Shown here: positions 1 through 10,237 of the stretch, one piece after another
Numbering within the stretch: the first letter of the stretch is position 1
Layout of the letters: every line of letters begins with the position of its first letter
Translations under genes and position numbers: made by a program
Source of the DNA: Winogradskyella helgolandensis
GTDB lineage: Bacteria; Bacteroidota; Bacteroidia; Flavobacteriales; Flavobacteriaceae
Direction: 5' to 3'
Length of the DNA stretch: 64,000 nucleotides
Assembly: GCF_013404085.1 (NCBI RefSeq)
Contig: NZ_JABFHO010000001.1
Location: 2,181,001 to 2,245,000, forward strand
Notes under the pieces: generated by a model
What the model was told of the DNA's origin: nothing
Seen by the model: the letters and a program-made list of their open reading frames with translations, nothing else
Database searches by the model: none

Positions 1-2
1 GA

Positions 3-1415
3 ATTTCTGTTGCAGATTTAGAAGCATTAAATCCATTTATGAATGAAACAATTCAGCCTGGAGATGAACTAAATGTACCTAATATACACGATAAGGAAGA
101 AAAGGATATTGAATCTAAATTTGGTTATTATGAAGTTTTACCTAAAGAAGGATTTTTTAGATTAAACATAAAACTCAACTTAACGCAAGAACAACTTGAA
201 GATTTAAATCCAGAGTTAAAAGAAACGGGTTTGAAAGCCGGTATGATTTTAAAAGTACCAGCAGGTGTTGATACGACTAGTGAATTAGAAGCTGTTCAAA
301 CTACAAATTTAAAAAGCAACTTAAGCAACTTTAAAACTAAAAAAATAGCCTTAATGATGCCGTATCGTCTAGATCGAATTGATGTAGATGCTGTAGAAGA
401 AACTAAAGAGAAGATTAAAGAAGACAAACGTTTATCTGTTGTTTTAGATTTTCATGTTGGTGTAATGATGGCTTTAGACTCGGCAAAACAATTAGGGATT
501 TCAACAGATTTGAAAGTTTTTGATACACGTTATCATATTTCAAAAACAGCAGAAATATTAGCAGAGAATGACTTCTCTGACTATGATGCAGTGATTGGAC
601 CAATGGAAGAAAATAGTTTTAATCGTGTTGCAATGACTTTAAAATCAGATAATATACCTGTAATTGCAGCAATGATTAAACCTAAGCAAGGTTACAGTAA
701 TGTATTTCAGACGATACCAGACGAAAAGTTGTTGAGTAAAGTTATGATAGATTTTGTGAAAGCAGATAGTTTAAAAACTAAAGTGGTTATTATTTCAGAT
801 CATGCGCACAAAACTAGTAGTGAAGCTTTACAAAAAGTGTTTCCTAATTCTAAATTAATCTTAACACAAAAAGATAAAAAAGACAAAACAAAAGATGCGT
901 ATTATATTTATCATGCTAATTTACAGAATGTATTTTCAGCTGGTAAGACCGTAGTGTTTTTAGAAACTGATAATTCATCTTTGGCATCAAGCGTTATTAG
1001 TATGCTAAATGGTTTTGCTGTAGATAAAACTGAAATTGTATTGGCAACCTTAAACAAAGGGAAGGCATTTGAAGGAAAAGATATAGATAACAATAACTTA
1101 TCTCATCTTAAATTTCATTATCCATCTGTACATAAAGATTTTGATGAGACAAAATCAAATGGCTTTGTTGAGGCATACCGCAAAGAATATGGTGTAACAC
1201 CAAGTAAATATGTGGCACGTGGCTTTGATATTACTTTAGATCTTTTAATGCGATTAGCTTCTGCTGAAAATTTATACGAAGCATCAACAGATTCAATTGA
1301 AACGGAATATATTGAAAATAAGTTTAGATATAATAAAGCGCTGTCTGGTGGCTATATTAACGAAGCGGTATATATTGTAAAATATGATGACCTTAGAATT
1401 GTAAAGGCAGAATAG
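3..1415 (+). CDS. LysM and periplasmic-binding (type 1) domain protein, 5' partial
   Basis: The frame is open to the left edge, so the start is outside the window; an internal ATG at 39 is not the true start because LysM sequence (ADLEALNPF, then QPGDELNVP) lies before and across it. About 470 residues are visible. Two LysM-like units occupy roughly the first 80 residues (second one ends GLKAGMILKVPAG). The remainder, from about residue 110 on, looks like a type 1 periplasmic-binding fold of the amino-acid ABC receptor class (KIALMMPYRLD, later SDYDAVIGPMEEN and a C-terminal KYVARGFDITLDLLMRL segment). LysM modules bind peptidoglycan, so a cell-wall-associated sensor or scaffold is likely; no ligand can be inferred. 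It is followed at 100 bp by a DUF922 gene on the same strand. Confidence 0.75.
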   Translation: MSVADLEALNPFMNETIQPGDELNVPNIHDKEEKDIESKFGYYEVLPKEGFFRLNIKLNLTQEQLEDLNPELKETGLKAGMILKVPAGVDTTSELEAVQTTNLKSNLSNFKTKKIALMMPYRLDRIDVDAVEETKEKIKEDKRLSVVLDFHVGVMMALDSAKQLGISTDLKVFDTRYHISKTAEILAENDFSDYDAVIGPMEENSFNRVAMTLKSDNIPVIAAMIKPKQGYSNVFQTIPDEKLLSKVMIDFVKADSLKTKVVIISDHAHKTSSEALQKVFPNSKLILTQKDKKDKTKDAYYIYHANLQNVFSAGKTVVFLETDNSSLASSVISMLNGFAVDKTEIVLATLNKGKAFEGKDIDNNNLSHLKFHYPSVHKDFDETKSNGFVEAYRKEYGVTPSKYVARGFDITLDLLMRLASAENLYEASTDSIETEYIENKFRYNKALSGGYINEAVYIVKYDDLRIVKAE

Positions 1416-1514
1416 TTTATAAATGATACCCTTAATAGTCATTTTCTAGGCTTATATCGCTTTTAGTATTATACTCTCGAAAAAGTTATTACTTTTAATT
1501 CGAAATAATTACTC

Positions 1515-2054
1515 TTGAAAAACCTACTTATAATTTTAACCCTATTTTTTCTAGGAAGCACTTTTAATGAAGACGAGTCCGTGACTTGGAGTGAAGCTAA
1601 ACTTACTTGGGTAGACTTTAAAGGAGCTCCTGATTCAGAATCTGATGCTGTTGCTTTAACAGCTTCTGGTATTACTTTTGGGTATTCTGTTAAAACATCG
1701 GGAGAGCGAATCGTTGATTTTTCTACGACTGTTGAAGCGCATTTTTACCCGAATAAATCTTGGTATTTAAAGGATAAAGCGAATGCTCATATTTTAGCTC
1801 ATGAACAGTTACATTTTGATATTACAGAACTTTATGCACGTCAATTTAGAGCGCAAATAAAAAAGTTGAAAGTGAATCAAAATGTGAAAGAGCAAATGAA
1901 CAGGTTACATGCAACCATAAATGAAGCTGTAAATGATACGCAAAGACGTTACGATGAGGAAACAGATCATTCTATGAATAGAGAAATGCAAAAAGAATGG
2001 CGAATCACAATTCAAAAAGAACTGAGTAAATTTGAAGATTACAAGTCTTTGTAG
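1515..2054 (+). CDS. DUF922-like secreted protein with HExxH motif
   Basis: 179 residues with a hydrophobic N-terminal signal segment (residues 2 to 17) and a HEQLH motif at residues 96 to 100, matching the zinc-binding HExxH of the DUF922 putative secreted protease family. The start codon is TTG at 1515; I keep it because the signal segment begins immediately. The C-terminal half is a charged helical region (KKLKVNQNVKEQ, NREMQKEWRI). Probably periplasmic and cell-envelope related. Substrate unknown. Confidence 0.65.
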   Translation: MKNLLIILTLFFLGSTFNEDESVTWSEAKLTWVDFKGAPDSESDAVALTASGITFGYSVKTSGERIVDFSTTVEAHFYPNKSWYLKDKANAHILAHEQLHFDITELYARQFRAQIKKLKVNQNVKEQMNRLHATINEAVNDTQRRYDEETDHSMNREMQKEWRITIQKELSKFEDYKSL

Positions 2055-2128
2055 GCTAATGATTTTGAAATTTTAATATCTTTTGCACAACACAATCTAC
2101 TTTTTATCTACATTAAAATTCATTTAAA

Positions 2129-2356
2129 ATGGAATTAGACGGCACAGTTTTAATTGAATTAGCCCATTACAAAATGCCATTTGGCAAATACAAAAATCAA
2201 TATTTAATAGATATTCCAGAATATTACTATATCTGGTATCAGCAAAAAGGATTTCCTGAAGGAAAACTTGGACGTATGATGGCTCAGATGTGCGAAATCA
2301 AAATCAATGGCTTAGAAGAATTAATTTATACCATACGTAGAGATTTTAGGAAGTGA
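2129..2356 (+). CDS. DUF3820 family small protein
   Basis: 75 residues matching the DUF3820 pattern: MPFGKYKNQYLIDIPEYYYIWY followed by KGFPEGKLGRMM. The family is sometimes labelled quorum-sensing-regulated virulence factor, but its biochemical role is unknown. No signal peptide; cytoplasmic. It stands alone between the DUF922 gene and pyrG. Confidence 0.75.
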   Translation: MELDGTVLIELAHYKMPFGKYKNQYLIDIPEYYYIWYQQKGFPEGKLGRMMAQMCEIKINGLEELIYTIRRDFRK

Positions 2357-4333
<1,977 letters not shown>

Positions 4334-4404
4334 TTAATAGTATGTCACTTTGGCGTAAACATAATTTTGGATAACTATTTGAGTTAACCAATTGTAGCCA
4401 CGCA

Positions 4405-4437
4405 AGACCTGTCAGGTATAATTTACATGACAGGTCT
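4405..4437. repeat. REP-like palindrome, GACCTGTC type
   Basis: Two perfect 10-nt arms, AGACCTGTCA (4405 to 4414) and TGACAGGTCT (4428 to 4437), enclose a 13-nt loop between pyrG and yidC. There is no T-run, so a terminator role is doubtful. Palindromes of this ACCTGTCAGGT type recur in Bacteroidota genomes, so I call it REP-like. Confidence 0.6.
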
Positions 4438-4454
4438 AAAACTGAAAATTAAAC

Positions 4455-6365
4455 ATGGAAGAAAAGAAATTCGACGTTAAATCTATAATAGGTTTTGTCC
4501 TCATATTTGGTATTTTGTTATATATCATGTACCAAAATCAGCCAAGTCCAGAGGAACTTGAAGCTCAGAAACTAGCAGAACAAGAACAAGTTGAAGCAGA
4601 AAAAGTTAGTAAGCAAAATGAAACTTTAGTAACGTCGGCCTCGGATTATTCCGTAAACACACAAGCTTTAGATTCTACTCAAAAAGTAGCACTTCAAAAT
4701 AAAGTAGGTTCTTTTGCTTATGCATTAACCTTACCAACTGTAGGAGATAAATTTACAACTGTAGAAACAGATGTTTATGAATTAAAGTTTAATACTAAAG
4801 GTGGGCACTTAGCAGAAGTAAAGCTGAGGAATTTTGTAGATTACGATTCTGTACCAGTTTATATGGTAAAGGATAATAACAGTGCCTTTAATATCACCTT
4901 CGGAACTTCGGATAATAGAACACTAAATACGCAAGATTTTCCTTTTCAACCAAGTGTAACTAAAAATGGAGAAAATACAGTAGTTTCTATGAAACTTAAA
5001 GTTTCTGAAACAGCATTTTTAGAATACCGTTACGAGTTGAAACCTAATGATTATATGATTGACTTTTCAATTAAATCACAAGGTTTAAGTAATGTTTTTA
5101 ATACATCGCAACCAATTGAATTAGATTGGAAACAAAAAAGTATTCGTCATTCTAAGAGTATAAGCTATGAAAATCGCTATACGAGATTAACGTATATGTA
5201 TGATGATGGTAAAGTAGATAAATTATCGCAAGCAAGTGATGATGACGAATCTATTAATGATGTAGAGTGGTTATCTTACAGACAGCATTTCTTCAGTACT
5301 ATTTTAGTGGCTAACGATAGTCCGTTTAATAAAGCTGCAATAACATCTGAAGATTTAGTAGAGGACGAAGAAATTGATACTCTATTTACAAAGTTGTATA
5401 CCTCTAAAATACCTTTAGCTTATAGTGGTGGCGAATTAAATCAAAACTTAGGTCTGTATTATGGTCCAACAGATAATTCAACATTAAAAGCATACGATAA
5501 AGACTTAGAAAAAAGTATACCATTTGGTTGGGGAATTTTTGGATGGATAAATGTCGTATTGTTTATTCCATTATTTGGTTTTCTTAGTGGATTTTTACCG
5601 TATGGTATCGCCATTATTGTAATGACCATTTTAGTAAAAATCGTATTGTCTTTTGTACAGTATAAGCAATTTTTATCTCAGGCAAAGATGAAAATCTTAA
5701 AGCCAGAATTAGATGCTGTTAGAGAAAAGTACAAAGACAATAAGTTAAAAGCACAGCAAGAAACGATGGCCATTCAGAGTAGAGCTGGGGCAAGTCCATT
5801 GAGTGGTTGTTTACCAGGTTTAATGCAGATTCCTGTATTCTATGCCTTATTTATGTTTTTCCCAACAGCTTTCGAGTTAAGACAAAAAGGATTCCTTTGG
5901 GCAGACGATTTAAGTTCTTATGATTCTGTTTTAGATTTACCGTTCCATATTCCATTATATGGGGATCACGTGGCTTTATTTCCAATTTTAGCAGCTATCG
6001 CTATTTTCTTTTACATGAAAATGACAACTGGTCAGCAAATGGCAACACAGCCAACACAAGAAGGTATGCCAGATATGCAAAAAATGATGAAGTATATGAT
6101 TTACTTCTCTCCAATTTTAATGTTGGTATTCTTTAATAACTATGCATCAGGCTTAAGTTTATATTATTTTATTTCTAACTTAATTAGTATTGGTATTATG
6201 TTAGTAATTAAAAACTACATTATCGATGAAGATAAAGTATTAGCTAAGATTGAAGTCAGTAAAACAAAGCCTAAGAAACAAAACAAGTTTCAGAAGAAAA
6301 TGGCTGAAATGATGGAGCAAGCTGAGGCACAAAAACAAGCACAACAAAAAGGTAAGAAGAAATAA
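4455..6365 (+). CDS. yidC: Membrane protein insertase YidC
   Basis: 636 residues. YidC inserts and folds inner-membrane proteins alone or with SecYEG. Visible layout: N-terminal anchor (about residues 9 to 25, IIGFVLIFGILLYIMY), a large periplasmic beta-rich domain (about 90 to 350), then the conserved five-helix core starting near residue 360 (INVVLFIPLFGFLSGFLPYGIAI), with the hallmark SPLSGCLPGLMQIPVFYALFMFF segment and a basic Lys/Gln-rich tail. It follows pyrG on the same strand and is terminated by a hairpin at 6399 to 6426. Confidence 0.96.
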   Translation: MEEKKFDVKSIIGFVLIFGILLYIMYQNQPSPEELEAQKLAEQEQVEAEKVSKQNETLVTSASDYSVNTQALDSTQKVALQNKVGSFAYALTLPTVGDKFTTVETDVYELKFNTKGGHLAEVKLRNFVDYDSVPVYMVKDNNSAFNITFGTSDNRTLNTQDFPFQPSVTKNGENTVVSMKLKVSETAFLEYRYELKPNDYMIDFSIKSQGLSNVFNTSQPIELDWKQKSIRHSKSISYENRYTRLTYMYDDGKVDKLSQASDDDESINDVEWLSYRQHFFSTILVANDSPFNKAAITSEDLVEDEEIDTLFTKLYTSKIPLAYSGGELNQNLGLYYGPTDNSTLKAYDKDLEKSIPFGWGIFGWINVVLFIPLFGFLSGFLPYGIAIIVMTILVKIVLSFVQYKQFLSQAKMKILKPELDAVREKYKDNKLKAQQETMAIQSRAGASPLSGCLPGLMQIPVFYALFMFFPTAFELRQKGFLWADDLSSYDSVLDLPFHIPLYGDHVALFPILAAIAIFFYMKMTTGQQMATQPTQEGMPDMQKMMKYMIYFSPILMLVFFNNYASGLSLYYFISNLISIGIMLVIKNYIIDEDKVLAKIEVSKTKPKKQNKFQKKMAEMMEQAEAQKQAQQKGKKK

Positions 6366-6398
6366 TTGAGCTTCACCTTAATTACTCATAAGTAAACT

Positions 6399-6431
6399 AT
6401 AGCCTCAGCATTTTTGTTGAGGCTATTTTTA
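6399..6431 (+). terminator. Rho-independent terminator after yidC
   Basis: Nine-base perfect stem ATAGCCTCA (6399 to 6407) and TGAGGCTAT (6418 to 6426) with a 10-nt loop, followed by a T-rich run. It lies 34 bp after the yidC stop. Confidence 0.85.
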
Positions 6432-6448
6432 TTAAATAATTAGAAAGG

Positions 6449-6892
6449 ATGAAAATTGAAGTTTGTAACAAAGCAGATATTAAAATAATTGTAGATGGTC
6501 TTAATGCTTATAATTTAGATAAGGTAGCTGCATTATCAAGTATTTGGACACCCTTAGAGTATAGTTTAAAAAATGAAGATGATACTGTTATTGGAGGTGT
6601 TTTGGCAGGAATCAATTACTGGAATGGCTTAGAGATTAAAATCCTTTGGATAAATGAAGACTTCAGAAATCAAGGTTTAGGAAGTAAGTTATTAAACTAT
6701 CTTGAAAATGAAGCCATAAAAAAAGGTGCAAGCATTGCAATGGTTGATACTTTTGATTTTCAAGCAGAAGAGTTTTATATAAAAAATGATTATGAAGTTA
6801 TTGGTGAAATTAAGAATTTCCCCAAAGGCCATCGTCGAATTTATTTTTCTAAAGTATTAGAATCAAAAAGACCCAAACCTTTTACCGTTTGA
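6449..6892 (+). CDS. GNAT family N-acetyltransferase
   Basis: 147 residues with a GNAT core: the acetyl-CoA-binding motif appears as NQGLGSKLLNYLENEAIKKGA (a Q/RxxGxG/A match, about residues 75 to 95), followed by VDTFDFQAEEFYIKNDYEVIGE, the usual beta5/alpha4 region. Cytoplasmic acyl transfer to an unknown substrate. It begins just downstream of the yidC terminator and converges on the fasciclin gene. Confidence 0.85.
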   Translation: MKIEVCNKADIKIIVDGLNAYNLDKVAALSSIWTPLEYSLKNEDDTVIGGVLAGINYWNGLEIKILWINEDFRNQGLGSKLLNYLENEAIKKGASIAMVDTFDFQAEEFYIKNDYEVIGEIKNFPKGHRRIYFSKVLESKRPKPFTV

Positions 6893-6928
6893 GCCTTTAC
6901 CTAACTAATTAATCAACCTAATAAAAAT

Positions 6929-6943
6929 GAGGGTGTCTACCTC
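6929..6943 (-). terminator. Weak terminator candidate after the fasciclin gene
   Basis: On the minus strand a short stem (GAGG/CCTC, 7-nt loop) is followed by ATTTTTA, 13 nt after the fasciclin stop. The stem is only four pairs, so this is tentative. Confidence 0.3.
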
Positions 6944-6955
6944 TAATTCTTAATT

Positions 6956-7948
6956 TTATTGCATTGGTAAAAGTACTTTGTCTATAACATGTACCACACC
7001 ATTTATGGATTGAATATCTACAAGGCTAGTGACAATGTTACTGACACGACTATTTGGGTCTGTTAATGTAAAAGCTGAATTATCAGCAGTAATGTCACCT
7101 CCTAAAGTGGTAACAGTTCCATTTGGTAAGCCACTAGATTGCACATTACCACTTACAATATGATATGTTAAAACGGCATCAACTGTGGCAGCGTCTAAAT
7201 CACCAAGAGCAGTATTTCCAGAAGGATCTAACTCTAATAATAAATCAGCAAAAGCATCATTAGAAGGAGCAAATACAGTGAATGGTCCTGCAGTAGCATC
7301 GGATACTGTAGCGATATAAGGTACAGTTGGTGTACCACTGTCAGCCAATTGTAAAGCCGCTACTAAATTTGATAAAGCAGGATTCGTTGTCGCAAACGTT
7401 GCAATAGTTGGTAAACCAATAACGTCATCAACAATATGCACAATACCGTTAGTTGCGGTATTATCTGCATTTGTAACGGTTGACGATCCATTCAGCATAA
7501 CGCCATTAGAGGTTGTGTAGTATAAACTAAGATTTGCATTGTTTGGACCTGTTGCAGCGGTGTTCGTATATCCTGATCCAGCATTAACTAAATCTGTAGA
7601 CGTTACAGTAGATCCAATAATTACATGATTTAATAGAATATTTCTTACTAAGGCTTCTTCATCTGTAGATAAATTATCTAAATCTAAACCTGTGTCATTT
7701 AATAATTGTGCAAATGCATCATTTGTAGGCGCAAAAACTGTAAATGGACCTTCACCTTGTAAGGTGGTTACCAAATCGGTTGCTTGTAAAGCAGCAGCTA
7801 AAGATGTTAAATTGTTTTCTAATGCTACATCTATAACTGTAGTTGTAGCTGGTGTTGTTACGTTGTCATCATCATCACTACATGAAGTGGTTCCTATCGT
7901 TAGCAGAAATACTGCAAGTAAAGTGAAGTTTTTTAAAATAATTTTCAT
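6956..7948 (-). CDS. Fasciclin (FAS1) domain lipoprotein
   Basis: 330 residues. The N-terminal lipoprotein signal ends in a lipobox (TIGTTSC) followed by an Asp-rich stretch SDDDDN typical of surface-exposed Bacteroidota lipoproteins. Two FAS1 domains follow, each with the H1/H2 hallmarks: GPFTVFAPTNDAFAQLL and NGIVHIVDDVI in the first (about 38 to 180), GPFTVFAPSNDAFADLL and NGVVHVIDKVLL in the second (about 185 to 328). FAS1 domains mediate adhesion or matrix contacts. Divergent from the YwqK-like gene at 8013. Confidence 0.93.
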   Translation of the reverse strand: MKIILKNFTLLAVFLLTIGTTSCSDDDDNVTTPATTTVIDVALENNLTSLAAALQATDLVTTLQGEGPFTVFAPTNDAFAQLLNDTGLDLDNLSTDEEALVRNILLNHVIIGSTVTSTDLVNAGSGYTNTAATGPNNANLSLYYTTSNGVMLNGSSTVTNADNTATNGIVHIVDDVIGLPTIATFATTNPALSNLVAALQLADSGTPTVPYIATVSDATAGPFTVFAPSNDAFADLLLELDPSGNTALGDLDAATVDAVLTYHIVSGNVQSSGLPNGTVTTLGGDITADNSAFTLTDPNSRVSNIVTSLVDIQSINGVVHVIDKVLLPMQ

Positions 7949-8012
7949 TGTTTTGAGTTTTTATATTGTTCAACATTCAAACCTCGACCGGTTTGTTTAA
8001 CAAATTTACTAA

Positions 8013-8723
8013 ATGATTAAACAAAAAGTTTACGCGCTTTTCACTTTAACACTATTTTTAACATCTGCATTCGCCCAAGATCCGGTGAATCAATTGGATA
8101 AAGACGGACTACGACACGGGTTATGGACCAAAAATTACCACAAAACCAAAGAAAAACGTTATGAAGGTGTTTTTAAACATGGTAAAGAAATTGACTCGTT
8201 TAAATTCTATACCTTATCTGGTGGGAAAAGTGTTTTAAGTGCTGTAAAAGTTTTTAATGAGAAAGACAGTATTGCCGATGTTACGTTTATAGCCTCTACT
8301 AAAAAGGTGATAAGTGAGGGTAAAATGAATGGTAAACGATTTATTGGACTATGGACGTATTATCATAAGAATTCTTCAATAAAAATGATTGAAGAGCATT
8401 ATAATGATGATGGTTTACTTGAAGGCGAACGCTATGTCTATTTCAAAAATGGGTCTGTTGCTGAAAGTGCACATTATAAAAAGGGAAAACTAGATGGTGA
8501 ATCTAAATGGTTTTCTGAGAAAGGTATTTTACTAAGGCATACGCATTATAAAGGCGGTGAATTAGAAGGCAAAACAATTAACTATGATGCTCTTGGAAAT
8601 ATAACTTCAGAAGGCAATTATAATAATAGTCAGAAAAAAGGTCTTTGGAACTATTATGAGGATGGGAAACTAACAAAAGAAATAGACCATACCACACAAG
8701 AAGTAATATCTAAAAAGGAATAG
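8013..8723 (+). CDS. YwqK/MORN-type repeat protein, secreted
   Basis: 236 residues with a signal peptide (ends SAFA) and repeated G-xW/Y-x-Y-Y-x-G units (RHGLWTKNYH, FIGLWTYYHKNSS, LEGERYVYFKNGS, LDGESKWFSEKG, KKGLWNYYEDGKL) as in the YwqK antitoxin/MORN-repeat superfamily. Many secreted flavobacterial members exist with no toxin partner, and none is visible here, so an antitoxin role is not supported. Monocistronic, with a terminator immediately after. Confidence 0.75.
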   Translation: MIKQKVYALFTLTLFLTSAFAQDPVNQLDKDGLRHGLWTKNYHKTKEKRYEGVFKHGKEIDSFKFYTLSGGKSVLSAVKVFNEKDSIADVTFIASTKKVISEGKMNGKRFIGLWTYYHKNSSIKMIEEHYNDDGLLEGERYVYFKNGSVAESAHYKKGKLDGESKWFSEKGILLRHTHYKGGELEGKTINYDALGNITSEGNYNNSQKKGLWNYYEDGKLTKEIDHTTQEVISKKE

Positions 8724-8756
8724 TTTAAAGCTATACATCTCATAGAATTTCAGAAT

Positions 8757-8784
8757 GGCAATCTTAATAGGATTGCCTTTTTTA
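8757..8784 (+). terminator. Rho-independent terminator after the YwqK-like gene
   Basis: Seven-base stem GGCAATC (8757 to 8763) and GATTGCC (8771 to 8777) with a 7-nt loop followed by a run of T. Confidence 0.85.
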
Positions 8785-8788
8785 TTTG

Positions 8789-8796
8789 TAATTTTG
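8789..8796 (+). promoter_or_regulatory. Candidate -7 promoter box for mnmA
   Basis: TAATTTTG matches TAnnTTTG. It lies just after the upstream terminator, 140 bp before mnmA, implying a long leader. Confidence 0.3.
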
Positions 8797-8850
8797 CCCA
8801 AGTTTTTCGAACAAAAACAATATGAATATGTAATGTTCATGTTTTAGATT

Positions 8851-8866
8851 GTCCCCTTGAGGGGAC
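8851..8866. repeat. REP-like palindrome, GTCCCC type
   Basis: GTCCCCTTGAGGGGAC is a perfect hairpin (GTCCCCT/AGGGGAC around TG) followed by TTTAGGGGTG, a pattern seen between genes in many flavobacterial genomes. No other copy was seen in this window. Confidence 0.5.
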
Positions 8867-8936
8867 TTTAGGGGTGTTTTTCAAAAAGCATCTAGTTATT
8901 AATTAAAAGAGAAACCTGCTTTCGTAGGTAATTAAT

Positions 8937-10124
8937 ATGAAAAGAGTCATTGTAGGACTTTCAGGAGGAGTAGATTCTAGTGTTGCAGCTTATCTTTTAA
9001 AAGAGCAAGGCTACGAGGTTATTGGACTTTTTATGAAAAATTGGCACGATGATTCTGTGACCATTTCAGATGAATGTCCGTGGTTAGAAGATAGCAATGA
9101 TGCCATGTTGGTCGCGGATAAATTAGGAATCCCTTTTCAGACGGTAGATTTAAGTGTGCAATATAAAGAGCGCATTGTAGATTACATGTTTAACGAATAC
9201 GAAAAAGGACGCACACCAAATCCAGATGTACTTTGTAATCGTGAAATAAAGTTTGATGTCTTTATGGATATCGCTTTAGAATTAGGTGCAGATTATGTTG
9301 CTACAGGTCATTACTGCAGAAAAGGAACTATTGAAAAAGAGGGGAAACAAATACATCAGTTGTTAGCTGGTGCTGATCCTAATAAAGACCAGTCGTATTT
9401 TCTTTGTCAATTATCACAACAACAATTAGCTAAGGCATTATTTCCTATAGGTGAATTATTAAAACCAGAAGTAAGAGCAATTGCAAAAGCACAAGATTTA
9501 ATCACAGCAGAAAAGAAAGATTCTCAAGGTTTATGTTTTATTGGGAAAGTGAGGTTGCCAGAATTCTTACAGCAACAATTAAAACCTAAAGAAGGAGATA
9601 TCGTTGAGGTTGATAGTCGTTTGGAAATCTATAATCAAGCGTTACCAGAATTCGATTCAAAAGAAAAGGAATTAGAATTTCTATCTAAAAAAACAATCTA
9701 TAATCTAACAGATGGAAAGGTTGTTGGGAAACATCAAGGTGCGCATTATTTTACTAAAGGGCAACGTAAAGGTTTAGGAGTTGGTGGAACAGTAGAACCT
9801 TTATTTGTTATTGATACAGACGTCAAAGACAATATTATTTACACAGGTCAAGGTAAACAACATCCTGGTTTATACCGAAATGTATTGTTTGTGACTAATG
9901 AAGAATTGCATTGGGTTAGAGAAGATTTAGCTTTAAAAGAAGGTGGGACTTTAGCTGTAATGGCTAGAATTCGTTACAGACAAACTTTGGAAAAAGCGAC
10001 CTTACATAAAGTCGCTTCTGGTATGTATGTAGAATTTGAAAACAAGCAATCTGCAATTACCGAAGGCCAGTTTGTGGCTTGGTATTTAGAAGATGAATTG
10101 TTAGGTTCGGGTGTAATTTCTTAA
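8937..10124 (+). CDS. mnmA: tRNA 2-thiouridine(34) synthase MnmA
   Basis: 395 residues. MnmA thiolates U34 of tRNA-Lys, -Glu and -Gln using ATP and sulfur relayed from a cysteine desulfurase. The PP-loop SGGVDSS is at residues 9 to 15. The catalytic cysteine pair is present: Cys100 ([14 protein letters not shown]) and Cys200 ([10 protein letters not shown]). The C-terminal part has the expected [10 protein letters not shown] and late beta-barrel. Length and motifs are normal. Start ATG is preceded by a purine-rich stretch. Confidence 0.97.
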   Translation: MKRVIVGLSGGVDSSVAAYLLKEQGYEVIGLFMKNWHDDSVTISDECPWLEDSNDAMLVADKLGIPFQTVDLSVQYKERIVDYMFNEYEKGRTPNPDVLCNREIKFDVFMDIALELGADYVATGHYCRKGTIEKEGKQIHQLLAGADPNKDQSYFLCQLSQQQLAKALFPIGELLKPEVRAIAKAQDLITAEKKDSQGLCFIGKVRLPEFLQQQLKPKEGDIVEVDSRLEIYNQALPEFDSKEKELEFLSKKTIYNLTDGKVVGKHQGAHYFTKGQRKGLGVGGTVEPLFVIDTDVKDNIIYTGQGKQHPGLYRNVLFVTNEELHWVREDLALKEGGTLAVMARIRYRQTLEKATLHKVASGMYVEFENKQSAITEGQFVAWYLEDELLGSGVIS

Positions 10125-10158
10125 CTTGCATTTAGATTAATTTTTCTGATAGATTACG

Positions 10159-10217
10159 TCGAAATCATCAGTTCGAGTGATTTTTAACTTTTTTATAGTT
10201 AGAAATTGTATCGAGAA
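10159..10217. repeat. Degenerate REP-like repeat (TTCGAGTG...GTATCGAGAA)
   Basis: Contains TTCGAGTGATTTTT and, 23 nt later, GTATCGAGAAC, the two arms of a common flavobacterial intergenic repeat. The inverted form of the same arms (CTTCTCGATACA...ACTCGAAGTGAC) lies inside the long attC-like sites of the right half. Confidence 0.55.
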
Positions 10218-10237
10218 CACGTTAGATTTAAAATCCT

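Noticed and set aside
8013..8723. YwqK-like gene as the antitoxin of a toxin-antitoxin pair
   Set aside because: It has a signal peptide and no neighbouring toxin; the match is to the repeat fold only.
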